NCBI RefSeq assembly: GCF_035181385.1
Contig: NZ_JAXCJK010000001.1
Span: 806,001-870,000, forward strand
Reading direction: 5' to 3'
DNA from: Moraxella sp035181385
GTDB taxonomy: Bacteria; Pseudomonadota; Gammaproteobacteria; Pseudomonadales; Moraxellaceae
DNA: 64,000 nucleotides
The notes under the pieces are model-generated. The model was not told the origin of the DNA. It saw only the letters and a list, made by a program, of their open reading frames with translations, and did no database searches. The position numbers and the translations under genes are program-made. Positions 34,063-42,020 of this stretch are shown here, piece by piece. The number at the start of each line of letters is the position of its first letter. Within the stretch, counting starts at the first letter, position 1.

Positions 34063-34323
34063 AAATTTTCCTCAAATCATCAAGATCTTACCCTTTCGTC
34101 TTGATGCTTTGCATGAGTTTTGATTAAAAGCTTGTTATCAGCGGCATACATCCAAGTACGCCAGAGATTACCAACAGTCTATTAATACATAACACAATAG
34201 AACTACAAAAGCACTCATTAGCTTAAAATGATATGATTTTGTTAGCAATCTGCTCATAAGGCATGATACACTTGCTCTATTGGACACCATGTCCATGGCT
34301 TTTATGGCAAAAAAGGTAAAACC

Positions 34324-34842
34324 ATGTCTGATTCAACAAAAATTAACTTCATAGATGATTTGCATTTAAAGAGCAATACACCAAATTACTTGGCAAGCAC
34401 GCTTGAAAAACAAGCCGCAGCAGGGGCAAAACCTCCTGTTCACTTGACTCAGCGTCTCGTACATTTGCAATCATGTACCGCCTTATTACAACAAGCATTA
34501 AAGCCACTATTACCAGCAGAAATACTCAAAGATTGTCAAGTTGCCCAAGCTGACCGATATCGTCTGACAGTATCACTGTCATCAACCACTGCCGCCAATC
34601 ATCTGCGCTACCTGTCAGCAAGTTGCCTAGAAAAGCTACGCAGTTATGATAAGAAATTTTGTCATTTGGAAGAATTTGGTGTCATTGTTACACCAAGAAC
34701 CACGCAATCAGACAGTCGCCAACTAAGTTCCAAAAAAACCTTAAGCGAAAACACAAAACGCATTATAACCCAAACTGCGACCACTGTCATCACTCATGAT
34801 GGACTAAGGCAGGCGCTATTACGCCTAGCCAAAGAAGATTAG
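34324..34842 (+). CDS. dciA: DUF721/DciA-like helicase-associated protein
   Basis: DciA is the ancestral partner of the replicative helicase DnaB in bacteria lacking DnaC. The 172-residue basic protein has the DUF721 core LVHLQSCTALLQQALKPLLP, then DCQVAQADRYRLTVSLSSTT and LRYLSASCLEKLR. The extension after about residue 120 is Lys/Ser/Thr-rich. The position next to lpxC is the conserved neighbourhood of dciA in gammaproteobacteria, though here the two genes converge. The family is divergent, so confidence is moderate. Confidence 0.78.
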   Translation: MSDSTKINFIDDLHLKSNTPNYLASTLEKQAAAGAKPPVHLTQRLVHLQSCTALLQQALKPLLPAEILKDCQVAQADRYRLTVSLSSTTAANHLRYLSASCLEKLRSYDKKFCHLEEFGVIVTPRTTQSDSRQLSSKKTLSENTKRIITQTATTVITHDGLRQALLRLAKED

Positions 34843-35189
34843 GTGAACGGTTGTTAATTGTAGATTTACGAAAATGGCTTGATGTTATTTGATAAAGATT
34901 GTAAAGTTTTGTAAATAAATTCCCTTTTAAATGCCTAATTTATACAAAAATACAGCTTGTAGCCCACCAAAGAATGAATGACGCACCAACAAAATGCCAT
35001 TCGTCAAAACTCTGCCAAACCCCTTGAAATCAAAAGGGTTTATGTCAAAAAAACCAAAATCCATTTGCCAGTTATTGCAAATGGATTTTATTATTTTTTT
35101 AAGTAATACGACTGAATAATAAAAATTCATCAAAGGTTACACATCGTTTGCCAAAACCTTGCACCGCCAATAAATAAGACGCTTTTTAA
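34843..35189. other. Convergent intergenic region between dciA and lpxC
   Basis: The 350 bases contain a weak hairpin (35017-35041) and a strong terminator (35056-35090). An open frame of 68 codons on the minus strand (34927-35133) runs through both hairpins and has no ribosome site, so I do not call it. Confidence 0.5.
35056..35090. terminator. Bidirectional terminator between dciA and lpxC
   Basis: AATCCATTTGC (to 35068) pairs with GCAAATGGATT (from 35077). T-rich tracts follow on both strands. Confidence 0.8.
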
Positions 35190-36107
35190 TCAATTTTCAA
35201 ACAAAATATTTGGCTTTAAATAATCAATTGGTGCTTCATTTCTGTTACAAAAAGTTACAATTTTATGGGTGCTTTTGTCGGCAAGCACCGCACGAATGAG
35301 CATATTATTAAGTGCATGGCCTGACTTATACGCCGAAAAATGTGCCAAAATCGGACAGCCGATAATAAACAAGTCACCCACCGCATCAAGTATCTTATGG
35401 CGAACAAATTCATTTGGGTAACGAAGACCGCCTTCATTTAAAATTGAAGTTTCATCTAGCACCACCGCATTATCCAGACTGCCACCCAATGCCAAATTAC
35501 GCTCACGCAGGCATTCCAAGTCTTTTAAAAAACCAAAAGTTCTGGCACAGCTGATTTCATGAACAAAATTAGCCGTATTAAAATCAAGACTGGCCTTTTG
35601 GTCAGTGGCCTTAATGGCATCGTGATCAAAATCAATCTCAAAATCCATCAAAAAGCCGTCATCGTAAGGCGTCAATTCTGCCCATTTATCGCCATCAGTC
35701 ACACGCACAGGTTTTAAGATTTTTAAAAACTTTTTAGGGGCATTTTGCTCTTGAATGCCTGCTTTATAAATGAGGTCTAAAAACGGTGCAGCCGAGCCGT
35801 CCATGATCGGAATTTCAGGTGCGTCCACTTTGACAATCAGATTGTCCAAACCGCACGCTGCAATCGCTGACAACAAATGCTCCACCGTTCCCACACGAGC
35901 ATCGCCCTGCACTAAATTTGATGACATCATGGTGTCTTGCACAAGATCGGCACTCATCGGAATGCCCACACCCCCCATATCCACACGCTCAAATACAATA
36001 CCATGTCCCACACCAGCAGGAGCGAGTGTTAATGTAACTTTTTTTCCACTATGAAGTCCAATGCCTGCAATGCTTAGCTCTTGAGAGACAGTTCGTTCAT
36101 AAACCAT
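35190..36107 (-). CDS. lpxC: UDP-3-O-acyl-N-acetylglucosamine deacetylase
   Basis: LpxC is the zinc enzyme that commits UDP-GlcNAc to lipid A synthesis. From the ATG at 36105-36107 (MVYERTVSQ, GGAA upstream) it is 305 residues, as in E. coli. Visible motifs are GIGLHSGKKV, TVEHLLSAIAACGLDN with a zinc His, FVRHKILDAVGDL with zinc His and Asp, and a later SGHALNNMLIRA with the general acid His. FtsH, which degrades LpxC in E. coli, is encoded 4 kb away; the C-terminal residues end NILFEN. It is apparently monocistronic. Confidence 0.96.
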   Translation of the reverse strand: MVYERTVSQELSIAGIGLHSGKKVTLTLAPAGVGHGIVFERVDMGGVGIPMSADLVQDTMMSSNLVQGDARVGTVEHLLSAIAACGLDNLIVKVDAPEIPIMDGSAAPFLDLIYKAGIQEQNAPKKFLKILKPVRVTDGDKWAELTPYDDGFLMDFEIDFDHDAIKATDQKASLDFNTANFVHEISCARTFGFLKDLECLRERNLALGGSLDNAVVLDETSILNEGGLRYPNEFVRHKILDAVGDLFIIGCPILAHFSAYKSGHALNNMLIRAVLADKSTHKIVTFCNRNEAPIDYLKPNILFEN

Positions 36108-36378
36108 GGCAATTCCAAATATGACAAATTTTGACAAATATTTTATCATTTTGGCAAAATTTTGTCATCTGTTGCCCCATGTCATTGTACCAAACTCGCC
36201 TTTTATCAAGCCTGCTTAAACCAAATAAAACCCAAACAGCTATTTAAATCTTAGGAGGGATTTAAAGAGGATAACGACTTTAATCCTGTCGTAAATTTTC
36301 GTTTATTTTACGCATTTTTGGCTAAAATACCCAAAATAAATAGACAGTTTAATTTGTAAAATTTAGCCAAATCAGCAA
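36108..36378. other. Intergenic region between lpxC and the tRNA-Val terminator
   Basis: No gene is seen. It should hold the lpxC promoter on the minus strand. TTAGGAGG at about 36251 resembles a ribosome site but no frame follows it. Confidence 0.4.
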
Positions 36379-36413
36379 AAAACCCCTTGAAATCATTGAT
36401 TTCAAGGGGTTTT
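36379..36413 (-). terminator. Strong terminator of tRNA-Val
   Basis: A perfect 16-bp stem with a three-base loop (arms 36379-36394 and 36398-36413) is flanked by A/T runs. It begins six bases past the tRNA CCA end. Its left arm is shared with a degenerate hairpin at 35017-35041. Confidence 0.85.
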
Positions 36414-36418
36414 GAATA

Positions 36419-36495
36419 TGGTAGGCATAAGCAGACTCGAACTGCTGACCCCCACCATGTCAAGGTGGTGCTCTAACCAACTGAGCTATACGCCT
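36419..36495 (-). tRNA. tRNA-Val (anticodon GAC)
   Basis: The 77-base sequence folds as a cloverleaf on the minus strand. The acceptor AGGCGTA pairs with TATGCCT (one G-U), the D-arm is GCTCAGTTGGTTAGAGC, and the anticodon stem CCACC/GGTGG holds loop TTGACAT with anticodon GAC. The T-arm is GCAGTTCGAGTCTGC. The 3' ACCA is encoded. It reads Val codons GUC and GUU. No integrase or attachment-site duplication is seen beside it. Confidence 0.97.
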
Positions 36496-36508
36496 AAAAA
36501 GTGTGGCT

Positions 36509-36536
36509 ATTTTAACAAATTTTTAAAACTTTGCAA
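36509..36536 (-). promoter_or_regulatory. Promoter of tRNA-Val
   Basis: On the minus strand TTGCAA (36531-36536) and TAAAAT (36509-36514) have a 16-base spacer, placing the start a few bases before the mature tRNA. Confidence 0.55.
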
Positions 36537-36568
36537 GCAATTTTTTGATAATTTTTATTGATGCAGTT

Positions 36569-37600
36569 TTATTGATGTAGGTTGACAGGAGTTTTATAAG
36601 GTCTGTTTGGCAATTCTTGAACAAGCTTTGGCACAAGATAGCCTGACATATTTTCAAGCAGTTGCCAATAAATTTGAACAGCACGAGCAATAGGTAAGTC
36701 AAAATGAGACGCCCCTTGAACCTTATCTAAAATATGCAAATAGTAAGGCAAAACACCCATATCAAACAACGCGTGGCTCAGCTTACACAGTGTATTTACC
36801 TCATCATTAACACCTTTTAATAGTACAGTTTGATTCAGCAAAGTAACACCTGCTTGTCTTAGTAGCTGACATTTGTTTGCCAGCACTTCATCAATCTCAT
36901 TGGGGTGATTGATGTGCAATACCATGACGATATTTTTTGGCGAGCTTTTGAGCAGGGACAAAAGTTCTTGATCAACACGATTTGGCAAAACCACAGGCAA
37001 GCGAGTATGAATACGAATGGTTTTGACATTTGACAAAGCGTTCATCATTTCAAACCAAACAAGCAACCTACGATGACTTAAACTTAACGGATCGCCACCA
37101 CTAAAAATTACCTCATCAATCTGATGATTTGAGCTGATATATTCACCAATCTTTACAAGCTCTTCACGATTTGGCATATTTGCCTGATAATCAAAATGCT
37201 GACGAAAACAGTAGCGACAATGCACCGCACACGCCCCCGTAGCCGTAATCAACACACGATTTTTGTATTTGTGCAACAAGCCTTTTGCAGGATTTTGGTC
37301 ATTTTCTGCCAGCGGGTCGTGCGTATACCCCACCGCCAAGATTGTCTCTTGAATGTCTGGCAGTACTTGAAGCAATAATGGGTCTTTAAGACTGCCCTTG
37401 CTCATTTTATCAGCAAAGGCTTTTGGCACCCTAAGCCCAAAGCCTCTTGGTGCATAATACCCATCAGGCATATCCAGACCCAAATATGCATATAGCTCAC
37501 CGACATCAGACAGGCTGTCCGCCAACTCTGCCTGCCAGTTTTCATAAAAAAATGGTGCATCTGATAAATTTTTAGTAGAAATTTTTGACAAATTACGCAT
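36569..37600 (-). CDS. epmB: EF-P beta-lysylation protein EpmB (lysine 2,3-aminomutase family)
   Basis: EpmB is the radical-SAM, PLP-dependent enzyme that makes (R)-beta-lysine for modification of EF-P. The 343-residue call starts at the ATG at 37598-37600. The radical-SAM cluster motif is CAVHCRYCFRQHF (CxxxCxxC), and FSGGDPLS follows. It lacks the long C-terminal extension of clostridial KamA, as EpmB does. It is divergent from efp, its target pathway, an arrangement conserved in gammaproteobacteria. The ligase epmA is not in the window. An earlier in-frame start at 37681 would overlap the efp promoter region. Confidence 0.93.
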   Translation of the reverse strand: MRNLSKISTKNLSDAPFFYENWQAELADSLSDVGELYAYLGLDMPDGYYAPRGFGLRVPKAFADKMSKGSLKDPLLLQVLPDIQETILAVGYTHDPLAENDQNPAKGLLHKYKNRVLITATGACAVHCRYCFRQHFDYQANMPNREELVKIGEYISSNHQIDEVIFSGGDPLSLSHRRLLVWFEMMNALSNVKTIRIHTRLPVVLPNRVDQELLSLLKSSPKNIVMVLHINHPNEIDEVLANKCQLLRQAGVTLLNQTVLLKGVNDEVNTLCKLSHALFDMGVLPYYLHILDKVQGASHFDLPIARAVQIYWQLLENMSGYLVPKLVQELPNRPYKTPVNLHQ

Positions 37601-37606
37601 TATTTT

Positions 37607-37636
37607 TTGACAATATTGATTAAAACTATATATAAT
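37607..37636 (+). promoter_or_regulatory. Sigma70 promoter of efp
   Basis: A consensus TTGACA (37607-37612) and consensus TATAAT (37631-37636) are separated by 18 bases. The predicted start is near 37643, leaving a leader of about 90 bases. Confidence 0.75.
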
Positions 37637-37655
37637 GTGCTGTTTAGCAACATTT

Positions 37656-37699
37656 GCGAAATGACCGTTATTATAACTCAATTATAACGCACTTTTCGC
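37656..37699 (+). promoter_or_regulatory. Two-tier stem-loop in the efp leader
   Basis: GCGAAA (37656-37661) pairs with TTTCGC (ending 37699). Inside it GTTAT and ATAAC can form a second stem. It has no T-run typical of a terminator. Confidence 0.4.
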
Positions 37700-37733
37700 C
37701 CAAATTTATTTTTCTTTTTTAAAGGTAATCATC

Positions 37734-38303
37734 ATGGCAAGTTTTTCTACCAACGACTTTAAAGCTGGCTTAAAAGTCATGCTTGACGGCAATCCCTGTG
37801 CAATCTTAGAAAATGAATATGTAAAACCTGGCAAAGGTCAGGCCTTCAACCGTGTCAAGCTTCGCAACCTAAAAACTGGCAAGGTCTTAGAACAGACCTT
37901 TAAATCTGGCGACACACTAGAAGGTGCTGATGTCATCGACACAGAAATGAACTATTTATATAATGATGGCGAATTTTGGCACTTCATGCACCCAGAGACT
38001 TTTGAACAATTGCAAGCTGACAAAAATGCCATGGGCGATGCAGCACAATGGCTCAAAGAAAATTCAAATGCTCTTTGCACCATCACGCTATTTAATGGTG
38101 CACCACTGAGTGTTACTGCACCAAACTTTGTTGAACTACAAATCATCGAAACTGATCCAGGCATACGCGGCGATACATCTGGTGGCGGTGGCAAACCTGC
38201 TAAGCTAGAAACAGGTGCGGTGGTTCGTGTTCCATTATTTGTACAACAAGAAGAAGTTGTAAAAGTTGACACTCGCACTGGTGAATACCTATCTCGTGTG
38301 TGA
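37734..38303 (+). CDS. efp: Translation elongation factor P
   Basis: EF-P binds between the P and E sites and relieves ribosome stalling at polyproline. The 189-residue, three-domain protein has ENEYVKPGKGQAFNRVK, placing the modified lysine at K34 exactly as in E. coli. The C-terminal OB domain ends RTGEYLSRV. Presence of K34 and of divergent epmB indicates beta-lysylation. AAAGGT precedes the ATG. A strong terminator follows, so efp is monocistronic. Confidence 0.98.
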   Translation: MASFSTNDFKAGLKVMLDGNPCAILENEYVKPGKGQAFNRVKLRNLKTGKVLEQTFKSGDTLEGADVIDTEMNYLYNDGEFWHFMHPETFEQLQADKNAMGDAAQWLKENSNALCTITLFNGAPLSVTAPNFVELQIIETDPGIRGDTSGGGGKPAKLETGAVVRVPLFVQQEEVVKVDTRTGEYLSRV

Positions 38304-38330
38304 TGACAATCATACATAACATCACGCAAC

Positions 38331-38359
38331 AAAAAATCCCCAAACATTGGGGATTTTTT
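38331..38359. terminator. Terminator downstream of efp (bidirectional)
   Basis: A perfect 13-bp stem, AAAAAATCCCCAA with TTGGGGATTTTTT, has a three-base loop and lies between efp and the convergent SPOR gene. Confidence 0.85.
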
Positions 38360-38399
38360 GTCAAGATCATTGCATCAAAGATGATCGCACACGCTCATC

Positions 38400-39083
38400 T
38401 TACTTATGGCGTTGCTCCACGATCAATGCATCAATGCCATTATTACGCAATCTAAGTAAGGCTTGACTGGCTTGGCTGCTGGTTGTCATTGGCACTGAGA
38501 CCACTTGATAAAAACTTGCACCAGTCGCTTTATCCTCACGACGCACAACAGTCGCATCTACGCCAGCCAGCATGACCTCTGCTCGCTTCTCATCGGCATC
38601 TTTGGCATTTGGGTAGCTTTTGATTTGCAAAATATAAGTGGTGGTGATTTGAGCGACACTGTGAGTATCATGAGCATCATCACTTTGATTGGCCTCGCTT
38701 TGTTCAGGTATTTCAGCCCCACCCTTATCTGATTGCACTACTGTATCAACATCTAGCGTTTGTACATTTGTATCGGCGATTTCCTGCACACTCACGCCCT
38801 CTGGCACACTGCGAAAATCTTGCTTGGGCAATACATCATAAAATTCAAAATTAGGTGAAGGCGCAGCCTCTGTCTGAGTGATTGGACGAACTGGCTCTTC
38901 TTCAACAACCATAATCTTAGTACTGTTACGATAACTTTCTGCCATGGGCGAAAAGTACAGCACCACCGCCAACGCTGATACAACAAGCATTAATACAACA
39001 ATCCACAATAAGCTCAAAAGCCCAGAGCTTTGCTTATCCTTGGTGGATTTATAGACAGCAGATGGTTTTTGTTTATTTGTCAT
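38400..39083 (-). CDS. SPOR domain-containing inner-membrane protein
   Basis: The 227-residue protein has a basic cytoplasmic N-terminus and one transmembrane helix (about 23-45). A long acidic, Gln/Ser-rich periplasmic linker follows, then a C-terminal SPOR domain (about 150-225: TYILQIKSYPNAKDADEKRA to LLRLRNNGIDALIV). SPOR domains bind denuded glycan strands at the septum, so a role in division or peptidoglycan processing, as for FtsN or DedD, is likely. It is not identifiable as true FtsN from sequence alone. It is convergent with efp. Confidence 0.85.
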   Translation of the reverse strand: MTNKQKPSAVYKSTKDKQSSGLLSLLWIVVLMLVVSALAVVLYFSPMAESYRNSTKIMVVEEEPVRPITQTEAAPSPNFEFYDVLPKQDFRSVPEGVSVQEIADTNVQTLDVDTVVQSDKGGAEIPEQSEANQSDDAHDTHSVAQITTTYILQIKSYPNAKDADEKRAEVMLAGVDATVVRREDKATGASFYQVVSVPMTTSSQASQALLRLRNNGIDALIVEQRHK

Positions 39084-39220
39084 GTTGATATTTACTCAAT
39101 TTATCAAATTGATGCACCAAAAAACATCTATTGTATCAATTTTTTGGCATACTGTGGAAAAAATTATACCACGCCTTTGTTTTTTCTTGTATTCTCAAAG
39201 AGAAATGACCTGTCAATCTA

Positions 39221-39229
39221 TGTTATAAT
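39221..39229 (+). promoter_or_regulatory. Extended -10 promoter for the DUF2788 gene
   Basis: TGT followed by TATAAT (39224-39229) gives an extended -10 element about 58 bases before the DUF2788 start; no good -35 is seen. Confidence 0.45.
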
Positions 39230-39286
39230 TTAGCCAAACTCACATCGTGAAAAATTTCAAGTTAGAATTTCAAGAGAGCAAACAAT

Positions 39287-39508
39287 ATGAGCTTTACCAT
39301 CTCCGAAGAGACCATCACCGCTGCTGGTTTGTACATTTTACTGCCAATTTTTATTGCATTCTTATTTTTTATCATGTGGGACATGGCCAAAAGCACCAAT
39401 GCAGGTCGGGCAGGTACATTCTGGATTTTTGTGGCACTCGGTGCAGGCTTTGTGGGATTTTTATTAAAAATCATCATTGAATGGGTGCTGGGCACTTGGT
39501 TTATTTGA
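39287..39508 (+). CDS. DUF2788 small membrane protein
   Basis: The 73-residue protein has two hydrophobic helices (about 13-32 and 47-68) joined by a loop MWDMAKSTNAGRAGTF. That motif, IMWDxAK followed by AGRxGTF, is the DUF2788 signature of small inner-membrane proteins in beta- and gammaproteobacteria. Function is unknown. It stands alone between the divergent SPOR gene and convergent cmoB. A longer open frame beginning at 39247 is in another reading frame and is not used. Confidence 0.85.
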   Translation: MSFTISEETITAAGLYILLPIFIAFLFFIMWDMAKSTNAGRAGTFWIFVALGAGFVGFLLKIIIEWVLGTWFI

Positions 39509-39600
39509 TACATTCACTTAGTCAAACATTTGCTTGATTTACAACCACCCACGACATTAAGATTTATAACCAAAACCTTAAAATCTGACCTCCATATCAT

Positions 39601-40623
39601 CTATTTTTTGGCAATCATCACCGCTCTTTTTGGTCGTGGATGACCTTCAATTGTTTTGGCATGGTCATTTAAATCCAAAAAATCTGAAAGTGAATGATAA
39701 TCCATCCACTGTGTTTTACGCTGCTCATCAGTGGTTGTTACATCAATATCCACACAACGCACCTCAACAAACCCCACCTTAACCAACCATTTTTTCAAGG
39801 CAGGTACGCTTGGTAGAAAATATACATTATTCATCTGTGCATAACGGTCTGTTGGCACAAGTACGGTATTTTCATCACCATCAACAACCAGTGTTTCAAG
39901 CACAAGCGTACCGCCTTTATTAAGCTGTCCTTTTAACCGCTCCAAATGGTCAAATGGCGATGCACGATGATATAGCACACCCATGCTAAACACCACATCA
40001 AACAACGCACTTTGTTCGGGCAAATTTTCAAGTGGTACTGGAATATAATGCACAGGTAAAGCCACGCCCATAAAGTGCTTTATCGCCATAAACTGATGAT
40101 AAAACAGGCAAGAAGGATCAATAACAACAACCGACTTTGCCCCATCGCCAAGCATTCGAAAACCATGATAGCCCGAACCGCCACCCACATCTAAAATACG
40201 TTTTTTATTCAAATCCAAATGCTTGCGTACTCGCTCCCATTTAAAATCACTACGCCATTCGGTATCAATAAAAACACCTTCTCCACCACCTTTTGTTGAT
40301 AAATGAAATGGGCCTTTACGCCATGGTTTAAGATTGCCCAACAAACTGTGCGTCTTTTTAAAATCAGCCACTTGCCAATCCAGCACTGCCTCAACCTTGT
40401 CTGCCAGATTGACATCAACCACCTGAACCACAGGCAATCTTTCAACCGCTGACGCATAAAATGGAGCATGTGCATAACGACGCTTATCTTTAATCTCAGA
40501 CAACCACTGGGGCAGTCTGGCCAGCCATTCACCTGCCTTTGGGTGATATTTGCTCAATTGCAATAAATGCAAGTACAGTGCTTGCTCAGCATCAAAAATA
40601 GTATTATTCATCAATATGCTCAT
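39601..40623 (-). CDS. cmoB: tRNA U34 carboxymethyltransferase
   Basis: CmoB transfers the carboxymethyl group of carboxy-SAM to 5-hydroxyuridine at tRNA position 34, giving cmo5U. The product is 340 residues from the ATG at 40623; a TTG at 40629 or an ATG at 40611 are alternatives. It has the N-terminal domain plus a Rossmann methyltransferase with ILDVGGGSGYHGFRML, and KWRPWRKGPF-like LKPWRKGPFHL. It lies just after cmoA, which makes the cofactor, so the two act sequentially. Confidence 0.95.
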   Translation of the reverse strand: MSILMNNTIFDAEQALYLHLLQLSKYHPKAGEWLARLPQWLSEIKDKRRYAHAPFYASAVERLPVVQVVDVNLADKVEAVLDWQVADFKKTHSLLGNLKPWRKGPFHLSTKGGGEGVFIDTEWRSDFKWERVRKHLDLNKKRILDVGGGSGYHGFRMLGDGAKSVVVIDPSCLFYHQFMAIKHFMGVALPVHYIPVPLENLPEQSALFDVVFSMGVLYHRASPFDHLERLKGQLNKGGTLVLETLVVDGDENTVLVPTDRYAQMNNVYFLPSVPALKKWLVKVGFVEVRCVDIDVTTTDEQRKTQWMDYHSLSDFLDLNDHAKTIEGHPRPKRAVMIAKK

Positions 40624-40632
40624 GCTCAAAAG

Positions 40633-41409
40633 TCATTTAAACGCCACAACAGACAAGAAATTCAAAAACTTAAACCAAGTCAAACTTCTATCAAATCCTG
40701 CTTGATTTAATCGCTTGTGATGCAAGCTTTCGGTGTCAGTAATTAACACATTCTCCAAGGCATTGCGTTTTGTGCTGATTTCCAGCTCACTATATCCATT
40801 AGCTCGTTTAAAATCGTAGTAGCGTTCCACCAGCCAAGCATCATTTTGCTCATCAAGATTGTGCGTTTTTTCAGTTAAAATCAAAACACCACCCACGCTC
40901 AATGCATCATAACATTTACTCAACAAAGCCAATCTTTTATCTGGTGCTAAAAATTGCAAAGTAAGATTTAAAATTATCATGTCGCAATTTTTTAGTTCTA
41001 TATCACAAACATCATCTAAAATAAAATTAATCTGGTGGCTTGGGTAATGCTCACTCAATACCGCCTTGGCTTTATCAATCATTGGGGCAGAGATATCTAC
41101 CGCATTGATTTGCAATTCATTGGGCTCAAATTTATCAGCCAGTGCAAACGACACCGCCCCAAGCGAACAACCCAAATCATAAATACGGCTGAATTTTTGC
41201 CCGTGTTCAACTTGACGAAAAGCACAATGACGGCGAGCAAAAATCGGTAGCATCGCAAGCATTTGCCCATAACCTGGTACACTACGGCGTATCATGTCAG
41301 GAAAGCAAGCAACCACCTCTTCATCAAAGGAAAAGCGGGCATATTTATCAAGGGGTGTGGTAAACAGGGTGTCATACCCATTTGTATTTGGGTTGGTTTT
41401 GATGCTCAT
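40633..41409 (-). CDS. cmoA: Carboxy-S-adenosyl-L-methionine synthase
   Basis: CmoA converts SAM and prephenate to carboxy-SAM, used by CmoB. The 258-residue protein begins with FTTPLDKYARFSFDEEV and has PDMIRRSVPGYG. The SAM motif is IYDLGCSLGAVSFALA, followed by LNLTLQFLAPDKR and LTEKTHN. These are family-specific blocks. The length is normal (E. coli 247). It is the first gene of the cmoA-cmoB pair and is divergent from msrA. Confidence 0.95.
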   Translation of the reverse strand: MSIKTNPNTNGYDTLFTTPLDKYARFSFDEEVVACFPDMIRRSVPGYGQMLAMLPIFARRHCAFRQVEHGQKFSRIYDLGCSLGAVSFALADKFEPNELQINAVDISAPMIDKAKAVLSEHYPSHQINFILDDVCDIELKNCDMIILNLTLQFLAPDKRLALLSKCYDALSVGGVLILTEKTHNLDEQNDAWLVERYYDFKRANGYSELEISTKRNALENVLITDTESLHHKRLNQAGFDRSLTWFKFLNFLSVVAFK

Positions 41410-41491
41410 AGAAGATGGTGAATTATTTTGTCATTTATGATATGCTTATTTTAGCATTTTTTTATCATTTTCACTATTATTGGAAGTATTT

Positions 41492-42010
41492 ATGGCTAAT
41501 ATTATTCTAGGCGGTGGCTGTTTTTGGTGTACTCAAAGCGTATTTTTGGCGGTCAAAGGTGTACAGGCGGTAACCGCTGGCTATGCTGGTGGCAATGAAG
41601 ATACAGCCAATTACGAGAGCGTCTGCACAGGTCAAACAGACCATGTCGAGGTCATTCAAGTCATTTTTGATGAGTGCATGATTGATTTGTCTGTCATTTT
41701 AGACATTTTCTTCACCACGCATGACCCAACCACACTAAACCGCCAGGGCAATGACATTGGTACACAGTATGCATCTGTCATTTTTTATACTGATGAAAAA
41801 CAGCTTGATGTCATCAATGATAAAATCAACGACCTAAAAGCAAATGGTGTGGCCGTCGTTACCCAAGTTCGCCCTGCACCCACTTTTTATCCTGCCGAAG
41901 ATTATCATCAAAATTTTTTCATCAAAAATCCTACACAAGGGTATTGCAATTTTGCCATTCCGCCAAAGCTGGTCAAGCTTCGAGCAAATTTTGAAGAGTA
42001 TTTAAAATAA
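41492..42010 (+). CDS. msrA: Peptide methionine (S)-S-oxide reductase
   Basis: MsrA reduces methionine-S-sulfoxide in proteins, a cytoplasmic repair enzyme. The 172-residue protein has the active-site GGGCFWC near the N-terminus, AGYAGG, and THDPTTLNRQGNDIGTQY. The ATG at 41492 follows GGAAG at proper spacing; a TTG at 41480 is also in frame. It is not fused to MsrB and lacks a signal peptide. It is convergent with smc, whose stop is only 11 bases away, with no terminator between them. Confidence 0.95.
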   Translation: MANIILGGGCFWCTQSVFLAVKGVQAVTAGYAGGNEDTANYESVCTGQTDHVEVIQVIFDECMIDLSVILDIFFTTHDPTTLNRQGNDIGTQYASVIFYTDEKQLDVINDKINDLKANGVAVVTQVRPAPTFYPAEDYHQNFFIKNPTQGYCNFAIPPKLVKLRANFEEYLK

Positions 42011-42020
42011 ACAGAAAAAC

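Noticed and set aside
34927..35133. 68-codon minus-strand open frame between dciA and lpxC
   Set aside because: It runs through two hairpins that function as terminators and lacks a ribosome site.
36419..36495. tRNA-Val as an integration site
   Set aside because: No integrase, no duplicated tRNA 3' end and only core genes on both sides.
39247..39480. 77-codon open frame overlapping the DUF2788 gene
   Set aside because: It is in a different frame from a protein with two clear membrane helices and the family motif, and is rich in His and Cys as expected for a shadow.
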